Positions 17,073 through 25,542 of a stretch of DNA of 64,000 nt are shown piece by piece. The notes beneath the pieces were generated by a model. That model searched no databases and was not told the DNA's origin. It worked only from the letters and a program-made list of their open reading frames with translations. Source of the DNA: Candidatus Gastranaerophilales bacterium (GTDB lineage: Bacteria; Cyanobacteriota; Vampirovibrionia; Gastranaerophilales; Gastranaerophilaceae); the NCBI GenBank assembly GCA_944325525.1, contig CALVAK010000005.1, positions 49,862 to 113,861 on the forward strand, read 5' to 3'. Both the position numbers and the translations under genes were made by a program. Every line of letters begins with the position of its first letter. Position 1 is the stretch's first letter.

Positions 17073-17882
17073 ATGAATATAGGAATAGTTTCTTTAGGTT
17101 TAATAGGCGGTTCTTTGTTTAAATCATTATGTAAAACAGATAATGATATTTATGCAGTAACTACAAATATAAATACAATTGAAAAAGCTAAAATACATAG
17201 TAAAAATGTATCTTGTGATATAAAAATATTATCAGATTGCGATATGGTTTTTGTAGCATCTCCGATAAATAAAACACAGGAAATGCTTGATAAATTGGAA
17301 AATGTCGTATCTGAAAACTGTATAGTACTTGATTGCTGTAGTGTTAAAGAATTTGTTATGAAAAAGAAACGTCCTTATAAATTTATAGGATCGCATCCTA
17401 TGGCAGGAACTGAATTAAATGGATATGATGCTTCTTTTGGTACTCTTTTCTGCGGTGCAAAGTGGGTTCTTACTCCTTCAAGTGATATAAAAGAAGAAGA
17501 TATTGAAAAAGCTGAAAATATTATAATGCAGACAGGTGCACAACCTGTTATAGCTGATGCAAAAGAACATGATTTCGCTGTCGCTCTTATCAGTCACATG
17601 CCTATGTTTATTTCAAGGGCTATTTTTAATACAGCTAAAGATAATAAATTAGCATTAAAACTTGCTTCAAGCGGATTTAGAGATATGACAAGACTGTGTT
17701 TATCAAATATTGAAATGTCAAATGATATGATGATATATAATAAAGAAAATATAGATAAATCTTTAGATATGTTAAATAATTCTATTGAATTTTTAAAAAA
17801 TCCTGAATTTTTTAAAAATATTTCCGATATAAAAAATATTAGGGAAAAAATGTATTCAAAAGAAGGAAAAAATATTTTATAG
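17073..17882 (+). CDS. tyrA: Prephenate/arogenate dehydrogenase
   Basis: 269 residues, on the short side for this family. N-terminal NAD(P)-binding fold with 'IGIVSLGLIGGSLFKSL', then 'CDMVFVASPINKTQEML', 'VLDCCSVKEFV' and the substrate-site motif 'FIGSHPMAGTELNGYDAS'. The helical C-terminal domain has 'HDFAVALISHMPMFISRAIF', whose His is conserved in the family. It oxidises and decarboxylates prephenate (or arogenate) in tyrosine synthesis. Shine-Dalgarno 'aagagg' precedes the ATG, with TATAAT at 17042-17047 as probable -10. It stands alone, not in an aro operon. Confidence 0.92.
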   Translation: MNIGIVSLGLIGGSLFKSLCKTDNDIYAVTTNINTIEKAKIHSKNVSCDIKILSDCDMVFVASPINKTQEMLDKLENVVSENCIVLDCCSVKEFVMKKKRPYKFIGSHPMAGTELNGYDASFGTLFCGAKWVLTPSSDIKEEDIEKAENIIMQTGAQPVIADAKEHDFAVALISHMPMFISRAIFNTAKDNKLALKLASSGFRDMTRLCLSNIEMSNDMMIYNKENIDKSLDMLNNSIEFLKNPEFFKNISDIKNIREKMYSKEGKNIL

Positions 17883-18202
17883 AAAAGTAAGTATATTAGA
17901 AATTTCAAGCAATATGGATTAAAAATAAAAAAACCGATTTTTAATATCGGTTAAAGTTTATTATATATCAGAGAGAGGAAACAGAGAGAGAGAAAACACT
18001 TATTTAACTTTTTCTATCCTCTAACATGATTATTATTCCCAATTTTTAATAAAAATATATCGTGTACTTTATACACTTTTAACATTTCGTTACAATTGAT
18101 GTTAAAAATAATGATTTTAATAAAAATTTATACAAAATAATGAAGTTTTATTTTAAGGTTTGTGATATTATTTTATGTAAAATCAAAGGATTATAAAACC
18201 TA
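17883..18202. other. 320-base intergenic region with hairpins
   Basis: It holds the tyrA terminator-like hairpin at 17932-17952, a purine tract of repeated GAGA near 17970-17997, a small GTGTA/TACAC hairpin at 18062-18076, and a longer inverted repeat at 18077-18107 (TTTTAACAT and its complement around 13 bases). The last two precede the first thymidylate-kinase-like gene and could be an operator. No gene is seen. Confidence 0.5.
17932..17952 (+). terminator. Probable tyrA terminator
   Basis: Perfect AACCGAT/ATCGGTT stem with a seven-base T/A loop, 50 bases after the tyrA stop. The T-run after it is weak on this strand, while the A-run before it would make it a better terminator on the minus strand. 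Confidence 0.45.
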
Positions 18203-18886
18203 ATGGAAAACAAATCAAGATTAAATCAACCGCATAATCTTCCTGGAACTCTTGTATGTGTTGAGGGAATAGATGGAAGCGGTAAATCAACACAGCTTGT
18301 AATATTAAGAGATTGGCTCAAATCTCTTAAACAGGATGTTATATTTACCGAATGGAATTCATCAGATTTAATTTCGCAGACGACGAAATTAGCAAAAAAA
18401 AAGAATCTTTTAAGTCCGAGAACATTTTCCCTTCTGCATGCAGTAGATTTTGCTGACAGGCTAGAACAGGTAATTATACCTGCATTGAAAGCCGGATTTA
18501 TTGTATTGGCGGATAGATATGTGTATACTGCTTTTGCCCGTGATGTAGCAAGAGGAGTGGATGCTGATTGGGTCCGAAAAGTATACGGATTTGCGGTAAA
18601 GCCTGATTTAACTATGTATTTTAGAGTTTCGGAAGAAGTTTCGCTTGAGAGAATCTGCTCTAATCGTTCACCTAAATTTTATGAAGCAGGAATGGATCTT
18701 AAAATAAGCAATGACCCTTATGAAAGTTACAGAATATTTCAAAAAAGAGTTAATGATGAATATAAAAAAATGATTAATGAATACGGACTTGTTGAAATTG
18801 ATGCAAATGACAGCATTCATAAAAAACAATTATTTTTTAGAGAAAAAGTAAGAAAGATTTTGGCTCAAAAAGGGATAACAGTATAA
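18203..18886 (+). CDS. Thymidylate-kinase-like protein, copy 1
   Basis: 227 residues with P-loop GIDGSGKST (22-30), 'DFADRLEQVIIPALKAGFIVLADRY' as the base-binding and DR(Y) region, and a lid-like 'SPKFYEAGMDLKISNDPYESYRIF'. dTMP kinases make dTDP. This belongs to a divergent TMPK group (Y-E-A-G-x-D lid) rather than the E. coli/B. subtilis type. It is followed after one base by a clear paralogue. One of the pair may be the essential enzyme and the other specialised, or they may work as a heteromer; sequence alone cannot decide. Shine-Dalgarno 'aaagga' lies 12 bases upstream. Confidence 0.82.
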   Translation: MENKSRLNQPHNLPGTLVCVEGIDGSGKSTQLVILRDWLKSLKQDVIFTEWNSSDLISQTTKLAKKKNLLSPRTFSLLHAVDFADRLEQVIIPALKAGFIVLADRYVYTAFARDVARGVDADWVRKVYGFAVKPDLTMYFRVSEEVSLERICSNRSPKFYEAGMDLKISNDPYESYRIFQKRVNDEYKKMINEYGLVEIDANDSIHKKQLFFREKVRKILAQKGITV

Positions 18887-18887
18887 A

Positions 18888-19550
18888 ATGTCTAAGTATA
18901 AATCGAAACACGGCTATGACGGGTTGTTAATAGTTATAGAAGGAACAGACGGAAGTGGTAAATCAACACAGATTGAACGTTTAAAACGCTGGATTGAAGA
19001 CCAGTCTTACGGTGTTATGGTCAGTGAATGGAAAACTTCTAAATTCATTGCTGATGCTATAAATGATGCTAAAGAAAGAAATTTATTGAATGCAACTACA
19101 TTCAGTTTATTATATGCAGCTGATTTTGCAGACCGGTTTGAAAATATTATCCTCCCTGCACTAAAAGCTGGTTTTGTAGTAATACTTGACAGGTATGTTT
19201 ATACTGCATATGCCCGTGATGTAGTTAGAGGGCATGATATTGAGTGGGTTAAGAATTTATATGAATATGCTCCAGAACCCGATATGGTATTTTATCTTGA
19301 CGTACCTGTTGAAATTCTTTTAAAAAGGATTATAGGCACGACGGGATTAGATTACTGGGAATCAGGCAGAGATATCGGCTTAAGTAGTGATTTCTATAAA
19401 AGTTTTCAAATTTATCAGGGTAAGTGTCTTGATGAGTATCAAAAAATGATTAATGAATACGGGTTTGTTTCTATTGACGGTACTCTCAGTGAAAAAGAAA
19501 TTCATAAAAAGATTATTGTTGAAGTTCAGAAAATATTAGACATTTTATAA
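18888..19550 (+). CDS. Thymidylate-kinase-like protein, copy 2
   Basis: 220 residues, paralogous to the gene directly upstream along its whole length: P-loop GTDGSGKST (19-27), 'DFADRFENIILPALKAGFVV', 'DRYVYTAYARDVVRG', lid 'LDYWESGRDIGLSSDFYKSF' and a shared 'DEYQKMINEYG' near the end. The start lies one base after the previous stop, so the two are translated from one message. Compared with copy 1 the lid has Trp-Glu-Ser-Gly-Arg instead of Tyr-Glu-Ala-Gly-Met, the main catalytic-region difference I can see. Confidence 0.82.
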   Translation: MSKYKSKHGYDGLLIVIEGTDGSGKSTQIERLKRWIEDQSYGVMVSEWKTSKFIADAINDAKERNLLNATTFSLLYAADFADRFENIILPALKAGFVVILDRYVYTAYARDVVRGHDIEWVKNLYEYAPEPDMVFYLDVPVEILLKRIIGTTGLDYWESGRDIGLSSDFYKSFQIYQGKCLDEYQKMINEYGFVSIDGTLSEKEIHKKIIVEVQKILDIL

Positions 19551-19561
19551 CTTTTATAAAT

Positions 19562-19590
19562 TTGTATGAAATGCTAATATCGTTTATAAT
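19562..19590 (+). promoter_or_regulatory. Promoter of dciA, leaderless arrangement
   Basis: TTGTAT, 17 bases, TATAAT, then six bases to the ATG at 19597. Transcription should start at or beside the start codon. No Shine-Dalgarno sequence lies before dciA. Confidence 0.65.
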
Positions 19591-19596
19591 ATTAGT

Positions 19597-19923
19597 ATGA
19601 AAAAGCTAAATAATTCTAATTTTGAATTGGTTCAGGATATAATTAAAAGCATTGACTTTAATTATGAACCACAAGATGAAGATATTAAGCAGCAGTTTTT
19701 TTCTTCCTGGAATGAAATAATTGGTAACAAAATTTCAAAATTTTCTAAACTTTATGAAATTTCTGCCGATAATGTTCTTACGGTTTTATGTGCTGATTCA
19801 TATATTGCAAGTGAACTGTATTTTGAAAAAGATAATATTTTAAAACTTGTGAAAGAAAAAGCTGATGAACTGGGTATTAAAATAAAAGATATAAAATTTA
19901 ATTATAAAAAATGGAAAGAGTAA
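19597..19923 (+). CDS. dciA: DciA (DUF721) family helicase-loader protein
   Basis: 108 residues. The central 'FFSSWNEIIGNKISKFSKL' and 'NVLTVLCADSYIASELYFEKDNIL' match the DUF721 pattern (W-x-x-I-V-G, then a beta strand V-L-x-V-x-x-x-S-x-x-x-A-x-E-L). DciA is the ancestral loader of the replicative helicase DnaB in bacteria without DnaC/DnaI. Very small proteins of this group contain just the KH-like domain. Start codon lies directly at a promoter (-10 box ends six bases before), so the message is probably leaderless. Confidence 0.82.
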   Translation: MKKLNNSNFELVQDIIKSIDFNYEPQDEDIKQQFFSSWNEIIGNKISKFSKLYEISADNVLTVLCADSYIASELYFEKDNILKLVKEKADELGIKIKDIKFNYKKWKE

Positions 19924-19926
19924 ATT

Positions 19927-22023
19927 ATGGATAGAAAAATAAAAGGTTTCTCTCTTGCCGAGTTATTAATTTCTTTGTTGGTTATAAGTATTGTATTATC
20001 GGCTGCAATTCCAACTTTGACAAAAAAATCAAGAGGTTCAGAACAAATATGGCGTTGGGCAAATACTAACAATAGTGCTTATTTTGGTGTAGGTTCGCTT
20101 CAATCTGCCATTTTGGGTAGTGATTCTATACCTAATATTACAAATACATTTAATAATGTTGACGGTATTGCCGATTTGAACAATATAAGGTATACAAATT
20201 CAGGTGATAAACTTGTAATTTTAAAACAATCTACACTTGATAATGCTAATTCGCATCTTATGAACTCGCATATTTCATTTTATACACTTGCGAATTCAAA
20301 TTCTGCAACAACTAATGATATAGCTTATGTAGGAAGATTAGCTCTTGAAAAACACAATATGGCTTTGGGTATAGGTTCTCTTCAAAGTTTGAATGATACG
20401 AGTGGAACATTTCTCGGTAACAATACAGCTTTAGGACATTATACTCTTCTTCGTAACAGGGGTGGTTTATATAATACTGCAGTTGGTGAAAAAGCTCTTG
20501 CTAATGCACAATATGCAAAACACAATACGGCAGTCGGTTATGAAGCTGGACTTAATACAGATAGAGATTCAACTTCATTAAATGATGATGAAAATGCAGT
20601 TCAAAATACGGCAATAGGTTCTCAGGCATTAAGAGATAATATTGAGGGAAGAGCAAATACTGCTGTAGGTTTTGCTGCATTGAGACTGCAAACTACAGGT
20701 TTAGGCAGTACTGCGGTTGGTTCTCAGGCTTTATTTAACTCTGTAGGTACAGGTAATACTGCTTTGGGTATGAATTCTTGTTATAATGTTAACAGCGGCA
20801 GTTACAATATGTGCTTAGGTTATAATTCTGATATGCTCTTGCAGGGTACTAATAATTTAAATGTTAATGCCGATGATAATTATAACTTATTTATAGGTTC
20901 TTATGATGATGTATCAGGTACGTCATCAGTTACTCCTCTTATTTACGGAAGAATGCAGACTGATTATACAAACAATCTTCCAAGAGAAGTTATTTTAAGT
21001 ACGACAAATTTTGATGTAAGAACTTTTGACGGTGCTCAGGAAATATTACATTTAGAAGCAAGAGCCGGCGATAACGGATATACAAATAATGGCAACTACG
21101 ATGGTATACTTAATCTTGTAACTCACAGATCATCTTCTGGTGAAAGTTATTTAAATATTTCAGGTGATGCTGAAAATATTAAAATCGATACAAATAATGA
21201 TGCTATAAACATAAATGATAATTTATTAGCCATAAATTTTTATGGTGATGATGCTGACAGCCAGATTAATTTTTATACAACAGCTAAAAAATTAGATTTG
21301 TTTAACAATAAAATATTTCTGGAAACTGCATCTAATGCAAGAATAGATATTACTGAATCATATGGTATTGATATTTCTAATAGTGGTTCTAATATATCTA
21401 TTAATAATAACGGAGATATATATATTCATTCTGGCAGTAACCATATGGATTTAACTTCAACCGGTGCTGTATTTAATACAAATGTCAAAGTTGGAGGTGT
21501 AACTATAAGCAGTGACTCTAATGATATTGAAATTCCTTCTATATCAGGTGGAACCGGCGGACAACTTGTAGGAAATAATATTACTCAAATATGGCAGAGA
21601 CTTACAGCTCTTGAAAATCGTGTAAACGGTGCATATTCTGATGAACGTTTAAAAGATATTTCAGGTGACAGTACCATTGGTTTAAAAGAAATTAATGCTC
21701 TTGAAGTTAAAAATTATACCTATAAAAATGATGAAAATAAAACTCCTCATGTAGGTGTTATTGCACAGCAGCTTCAAAAAGTATTCCCGAATTCTGTATT
21801 TGCGGATGATAAAGGTTATTTAAAAATTAAAACCGAAGAAATATTCTATGCTATGGTTAATTCTATAAAAGAATTATTTGTTAAAATTCAGGATTTAACT
21901 GCTAAAGTAACAGGTCTTGATAAACGCATTACAGAACTTGAAGTTGAAAATGCACAGTTAAAACAGCAAAATATTGATTTTGAATTGCGGCTTAAGAAAT
22001 TAGAAGAAAAAGTAAATCAATAA
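19927..22023 (+). CDS. Prepilin-headed fibre protein with YadA-like head repeats and S74 intramolecular chaperone
   Basis: 698 residues. Residues 7-29 form a type IV prepilin signal (GFSLAELLISLLVISIVLSA, cleavage after Gly, Glu at mature +5). Residues about 145-310 contain at least six repeats of the left-handed beta-roll type seen in trimeric autotransporter heads ('NTAVGEKALANA', 'NTAVGYEAG', 'NTAIGSQALRDN', 'NTAVGFAALR', 'STAVGSQALFN', 'NTALGMNS'). A long beta-rich stalk follows. From residue 571 comes a peptidase S74 chaperone: 'SDERLKDISG' with the Ser-Lys dyad, 'HVGVIAQQLQKVFP', then a coiled coil to the end. S74 domains trimerise fibres and then cut themselves off. Start is four bases after dciA; a terminator follows. 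Confidence 0.88.
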   Translation: MDRKIKGFSLAELLISLLVISIVLSAAIPTLTKKSRGSEQIWRWANTNNSAYFGVGSLQSAILGSDSIPNITNTFNNVDGIADLNNIRYTNSGDKLVILKQSTLDNANSHLMNSHISFYTLANSNSATTNDIAYVGRLALEKHNMALGIGSLQSLNDTSGTFLGNNTALGHYTLLRNRGGLYNTAVGEKALANAQYAKHNTAVGYEAGLNTDRDSTSLNDDENAVQNTAIGSQALRDNIEGRANTAVGFAALRLQTTGLGSTAVGSQALFNSVGTGNTALGMNSCYNVNSGSYNMCLGYNSDMLLQGTNNLNVNADDNYNLFIGSYDDVSGTSSVTPLIYGRMQTDYTNNLPREVILSTTNFDVRTFDGAQEILHLEARAGDNGYTNNGNYDGILNLVTHRSSSGESYLNISGDAENIKIDTNNDAININDNLLAINFYGDDADSQINFYTTAKKLDLFNNKIFLETASNARIDITESYGIDISNSGSNISINNNGDIYIHSGSNHMDLTSTGAVFNTNVKVGGVTISSDSNDIEIPSISGGTGGQLVGNNITQIWQRLTALENRVNGAYSDERLKDISGDSTIGLKEINALEVKNYTYKNDENKTPHVGVIAQQLQKVFPNSVFADDKGYLKIKTEEIFYAMVNSIKELFVKIQDLTAKVTGLDKRITELEVENAQLKQQNIDFELRLKKLEEKVNQ

Positions 22024-22030
22024 AAAATTA

Positions 22031-22076
22031 TGCAATAAAAAACAGCCTTTGAATAAAAGGCTGTTTTTTATTGCAA
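22031..22076 (+). terminator. Strong intrinsic terminator after the fibre gene
   Basis: A long near-perfect palindrome with AAAAACAGCCTTT and AAAGGCTGTTTTT arms and a loop of about six bases. Its right end carries the TTGCAA used as -35 box of rqcP. Confidence 0.92.
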
Positions 22077-22099
22077 ATAATAAGTTCAAATATTATTAT
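22071..22099 (+). promoter_or_regulatory. Promoter of rqcP, leaderless arrangement
   Basis: TTGCAA, 17 bases, TATTAT, then exactly six bases to the ATG at 22106. The -35 box overlaps the end of the terminator stem. Confidence 0.5.
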
Positions 22100-22105
22100 A
22101 TAGTT

Positions 22106-22354
22106 ATGAGATTAGATAAGTTTTTAAAAGTATCAAGATTAATAAAAAGAAGAACGGTAGCAAACAAAGTTTCAGAACAAGGACGTATTTATGTAAATAA
22201 TAATCCTGCAAAACCTGCTAAACAATTAAAAGAAGGAGATATAATAACAATTGTTCAAGCCGATTTAGAAATAAAAGTCAGAATTATAAAAATCCCATCA
22301 AATAATGTTTCAGTGCAAGAAGCTTCAAGCTTATATGAAGTATTAAATATTTGA
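22106..22354 (+). CDS. rqcP: S4-domain RNA-binding protein, RqcP-like
   Basis: The frame is open upstream, but the true start is 22106: it gives MRLDKFLKVSRLIKRRTVAN, which is almost exactly the N-terminus of RqcP (YabO), and earlier starts lie within the terminator hairpin. 82 residues, the whole being one S4 domain with 'VSEQGRIYVNNNPAKPAKQL' and 'GDIITI'. RqcP works with RqcH in C-terminal Ala tailing of stalled nascent chains on the 50S subunit. Hsp15 is the related alternative. Its stop lies two bases from the convergent ABC exporter gene. Confidence 0.88.
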   Translation: MRLDKFLKVSRLIKRRTVANKVSEQGRIYVNNNPAKPAKQLKEGDIITIVQADLEIKVRIIKIPSNNVSVQEASSLYEVLNI

Positions 22355-22355
22355 A

Positions 22356-24173
22356 CTATTCTTCATCATCAAGTTTTATTCTTGATAGCTTCACTATTTC
22401 TTCAAAATCAGGATATTTTGATGTTAATTCATGGAAAGTTCCGGTATCAATTATTTCACCGTCTTTAAGATAGATTATTCTGTCACAGTTTATCAGTGTA
22501 CTTAATCGGTGAGCTATTGCAATAATTGTTTTATTTCCTTTTATATGATTAATAATATCAGTTAATTTGTTTTCGATTTTAACATCAAGGTTAGAAGTAG
22601 CTTCATCTAGGATAATTATTTCAGGATCTCTATATAATGCACGTGCAATACCAATTCTCTGCTTTTGTCCAAAGGAAAGTCCGGTACCGTCCTGTTTTAA
22701 TTCTATGTCAAGACCGTTTTCTGTTTGTACAAGCTGATCATATAATTGTGCCGTTTTTAAGACTTCTTCTACTTTTTCTTTATCTATATCTTTTCTTTCT
22801 ATACCCCATGCTACATTATCATATATATCACCTTTTATTGTAGATATTTTTTGTGGCACATAACCTATAATATTTCTAAAAGTTCTTATGTTATCAGATG
22901 TAAGCATTGTATCATCTACATATATTTCTCCTCTGTAATCAAGAAGCCCCAGTATACAGTCAACAAAAGTAGTCTTTCCTGCTCCTGATAAACCTACTAT
23001 TCCTATAAATTCACCTTTTTGGATGTTAAGATTTATATTTTTCAAAACATCTTTTAATTTATCATAGGAATAATTCATATCTTTTATTGTTATTTGTTTT
23101 TCAAATGTTATTTTATTTGTATTATCAAGAGTTTTGGGATATTCATATTTTTTATATTCATCATAAAGAGTAAATAAAACGTCAACATTTTTTGAATATA
23201 TGTTTATATAATTTAAATAAACCTGATTTTTATATATTTGAGGTACAACACGATATATTGCTACAGCAACAACACCAAATGTTATTAATATATTAGACGG
23301 GTTCTGGCCGTATTTGGTTAAAATTCCTAAACATAATATAATCATTGTGAAAATGAAAATTATTTCTATTATGTATTGCGGAATAAGCGGTATTAAATTA
23401 AGTTTTTCATTGTAGGGAATAATTTTTGTTGAAATATTTTTATAAAAATCGTAAAAGAATTTCTGACAGCCGCTTATTTTTATATCTTTAATATATGCTA
23501 AATTATCTATAATTGCATTATAAGGACCTTGTGTTAGTTTATATTTTTTATCGGATAATTTTTGCCCCCAGTTTCTAAAGAAGCTGCTTTGCATCAATCC
23601 TGCTATTGAAAAGAAAATAACAGCTATTATTGTAAACATAGGCAACATGAAAATAAGTATTGAAAATATCAGTATAATTACAAGTGAATTAGATATAAAA
23701 TTAATTACTTTAAATACAAAATACTGCATTACATCATCAACGTTCTGGGTAATTAATTTTATAACATTTGTATTGCCCTTTTTTAGGTCGGTTTCATATG
23801 GCGAATAAAGGAAGAATTTCATCATTTGTTCTTTTATATCCAAACCCCATTCGCTCATTATTTTATTTTGCCAGTACAGAATGCATATAGAATAAATGTT
23901 TTTAATAATTATAATTCCGGCAATCAAACAGCCTATAAATAAAATCATATTATTTATTCCGTCAATACCGAATTGTTCTTTAAAGAATAAGGCAAAAGGA
24001 TTATTAACTACTCTTCCCGGGTTTACCATAATTATAATAAACGGAAAAACAAGAACTATACTTAAAAATTCAAGAAGACTTGTCATAAAAGCCATAAAAA
24101 GCATATATAACAATTTTATTTCATATCCCCGGCCAAAATACTTTAAAAATTTCCCGAATGTATTTAAGAACAT
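22356..24173 (-). CDS. PglK-like ABC exporter (membrane and ATPase domains fused)
   Basis: 605 residues: six transmembrane helices in the first 330 residues, then an ABC domain with Walker A GLSGAGKTT, signature LSFGQKQRIGIARAL (Phe in place of the usual Gly), Walker B EIIILDEATSNLD and 'AIAHRLST'. The N-terminal 'SLLEFLSIVLVFPFIIIM' and the 'DCILGLLDYRGEIYVDD' stretch match PglK, the flippase of lipid-linked oligosaccharide, more closely than MsbA. It therefore probably exports a glycan or glycolipid. Good Shine-Dalgarno (gaggaaa) precedes the ATG. A homodimer is expected. Confidence 0.85.
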   Translation of the reverse strand: MFLNTFGKFLKYFGRGYEIKLLYMLFMAFMTSLLEFLSIVLVFPFIIIMVNPGRVVNNPFALFFKEQFGIDGINNMILFIGCLIAGIIIIKNIYSICILYWQNKIMSEWGLDIKEQMMKFFLYSPYETDLKKGNTNVIKLITQNVDDVMQYFVFKVINFISNSLVIILIFSILIFMLPMFTIIAVIFFSIAGLMQSSFFRNWGQKLSDKKYKLTQGPYNAIIDNLAYIKDIKISGCQKFFYDFYKNISTKIIPYNEKLNLIPLIPQYIIEIIFIFTMIILCLGILTKYGQNPSNILITFGVVAVAIYRVVPQIYKNQVYLNYINIYSKNVDVLFTLYDEYKKYEYPKTLDNTNKITFEKQITIKDMNYSYDKLKDVLKNINLNIQKGEFIGIVGLSGAGKTTFVDCILGLLDYRGEIYVDDTMLTSDNIRTFRNIIGYVPQKISTIKGDIYDNVAWGIERKDIDKEKVEEVLKTAQLYDQLVQTENGLDIELKQDGTGLSFGQKQRIGIARALYRDPEIIILDEATSNLDVKIENKLTDIINHIKGNKTIIAIAHRLSTLINCDRIIYLKDGEIIDTGTFHELTSKYPDFEEIVKLSRIKLDDEE

Positions 24174-24227
24174 TTCTTATTTCCTCATTAAATAAAATAA
24201 ATTATAGCATGAATAAACAATTGTTTC

Positions 24228-24941
24228 TTAACTAAAATATTTATTAACATACATATTTTTGTCATTTTTCAGAATATTTATTATATCTTCAAATAAGTTA
24301 TTTTTATTTAATGAAATAATTAATTTTGCAGTTTTTTCCCTTATTGTATAGTCATTTGATTTATAGGTTGTTTTTATAATTTTAACAATGTTTTCATCAA
24401 TTACAATTTTATTGCTTAAATTTATAAGTGCTTCAAGATTCCAGTACAGATTAAAATTTTTTTTATTTGTAGTATATGAACGGGTTTGTTTTATATCTTC
24501 TATATTATTTAAAGTGATATTTATTTCAGTTATTATTTTTTTTATAAGATAATCGGTATCTGTTATATATTTAATTGATTCAACTGTGTTTCTTGAAACT
24601 GAAGGATTAATATCAGTAATACCTTTTATTAAAATATCAATTATTCCCTTTTGGTTAAAGTATTTTGTGTATTTTTCACAGGATATTAATTCTGATATTT
24701 TAAAAGAAGTGACCTCTCTTATAGGTCCTGATTGATTTATAAGATTATCTGCCAGAATTTTTGCTTCTTCTTTAGAATTTATTGTTTTTAAATTAATAAT
24801 ACATAATTGTTTTTTTATATCATTGTCAGAATATAGTTCACGAATTATATCTTCATGGTTAAATTCTTTTTCACAATAATTTATAGCATCAGATAACATT
24901 TGCATATTATTTTCATAATTTATATCATAATAATTTTTCAT
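24228..24941 (-). CDS. HEAT-repeat-like protein
   Basis: 237 residues, all helical, with repeated pairs such as 'INQSGPIREVTSFKISELIS', 'TDINPSVSRNTVESIKYIT' and 'NDYTIREKTAKLIISLNKNN', which follow the HEAT pattern of a hydrophobic helix, a Pro or polar turn and a second helix. No catalytic motif or membrane segment. Likely a protein-binding scaffold. Located behind the exporter gene on the same strand but with 54 bases between; co-transcription is possible. Low-confidence function, real gene. Confidence 0.65.
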   Translation of the reverse strand: MKNYYDINYENNMQMLSDAINYCEKEFNHEDIIRELYSDNDIKKQLCIINLKTINSKEEAKILADNLINQSGPIREVTSFKISELISCEKYTKYFNQKGIIDILIKGITDINPSVSRNTVESIKYITDTDYLIKKIITEINITLNNIEDIKQTRSYTTNKKNFNLYWNLEALINLSNKIVIDENIVKIIKTTYKSNDYTIREKTAKLIISLNKNNLFEDIINILKNDKNMYVNKYFS

Positions 24942-25037
24942 AGAAATAAATATAGCATGATTGGAGGTTAAAAATGAACTAAAATAGGTATAAAGTAGTT
25001 ATATATAATATAAACTATTGTGAGAGGCAGGAATAAT

Positions 25038-25202
25038 ATGAATGAAATAGTAAATTTTGTAAAAGAAATACTCATGCTAAATACTAATGAAAAAATTCCT
25101 ATAGGGTTATGCCAGTTTGAATGTGCATCTGAACCTTCTGTAAGACCTGTAAAATCAAAAAAGAAAAAAGAAATGAGGTTATCTGAATTAATGGATAAAT
25201 AA
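25038..25202 (+). CDS. Small basic protein (54 aa), unknown
   Basis: An ATG with a good Shine-Dalgarno (GGCAGGA, five bases away) opens a 54-codon frame. The first half is helical ('MNEIVNFVKEILMLNTNEK'), the middle has 'IGLCQFECAS' with two Cys, and the end is a Lys-rich stretch (KSKKKKEMRLSELMDK). No family recognised. Small size makes chance possible, but the ribosome site and isolated position support it. It lies immediately before palindromic repeat copy 1. Confidence 0.45.
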   Translation: MNEIVNFVKEILMLNTNEKIPIGLCQFECASEPSVRPVKSKKKKEMRLSELMDK

Positions 25203-25542
25203 TATACTTATGGAATAATGCATTCTTTCTCTTGTATTTTAATTCAACAGATAAATTAAAAAAGTAGTGATATAATCGCAGCTTGGATATTCCGTTTCTA
25301 TTTTGTTAATTTCAACTAAAAGCTTTGCAGTTCGGCTGGTGGCTCAAACAGACAAAGCTTTGATAATGTTTCAATAAACAAAATAACGAAACTCCATATA
25401 TAGCTGCTCTTACATCACTGCTTTTTTAATTACAGTTCAAAATTTGTATTAAAAACGTATAAATTATCAGTTAATTTGATTAGGAAAATAATTTAAAATC
25501 TGATACAATTAGAGAAGAGTCAATATCTAGAAGGTAAACCCT
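25203..25542. other. 340-base intergenic region holding repeat copy 1
   Basis: Apart from the palindromic repeat, the 3' part has 'ttgattagg' and a short run to the M16 peptidase start with an 'agaaggtaa' ribosome site. No other gene or terminator is clear. Confidence 0.6.
25254..25431. repeat. Dispersed palindromic repeat, copy 1 (complete)
   Basis: 178 bases with 18-base terminal inverted repeats that differ at one base (left AATTAAAAAAGTAGTGAT). Inside, a second pair of arms (CCGTTTCTATTTTGTTAATTTC against the complement of GTTTCAATAAACAAAATAACGAAAC), and an inner AAAGCTTTG/CAAAGCTTT pair around a GC-richer loop. The whole can fold as one long hairpin. Same family as at 44.7 and 46.4 kb. 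No gene inside. Confidence 0.9.
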
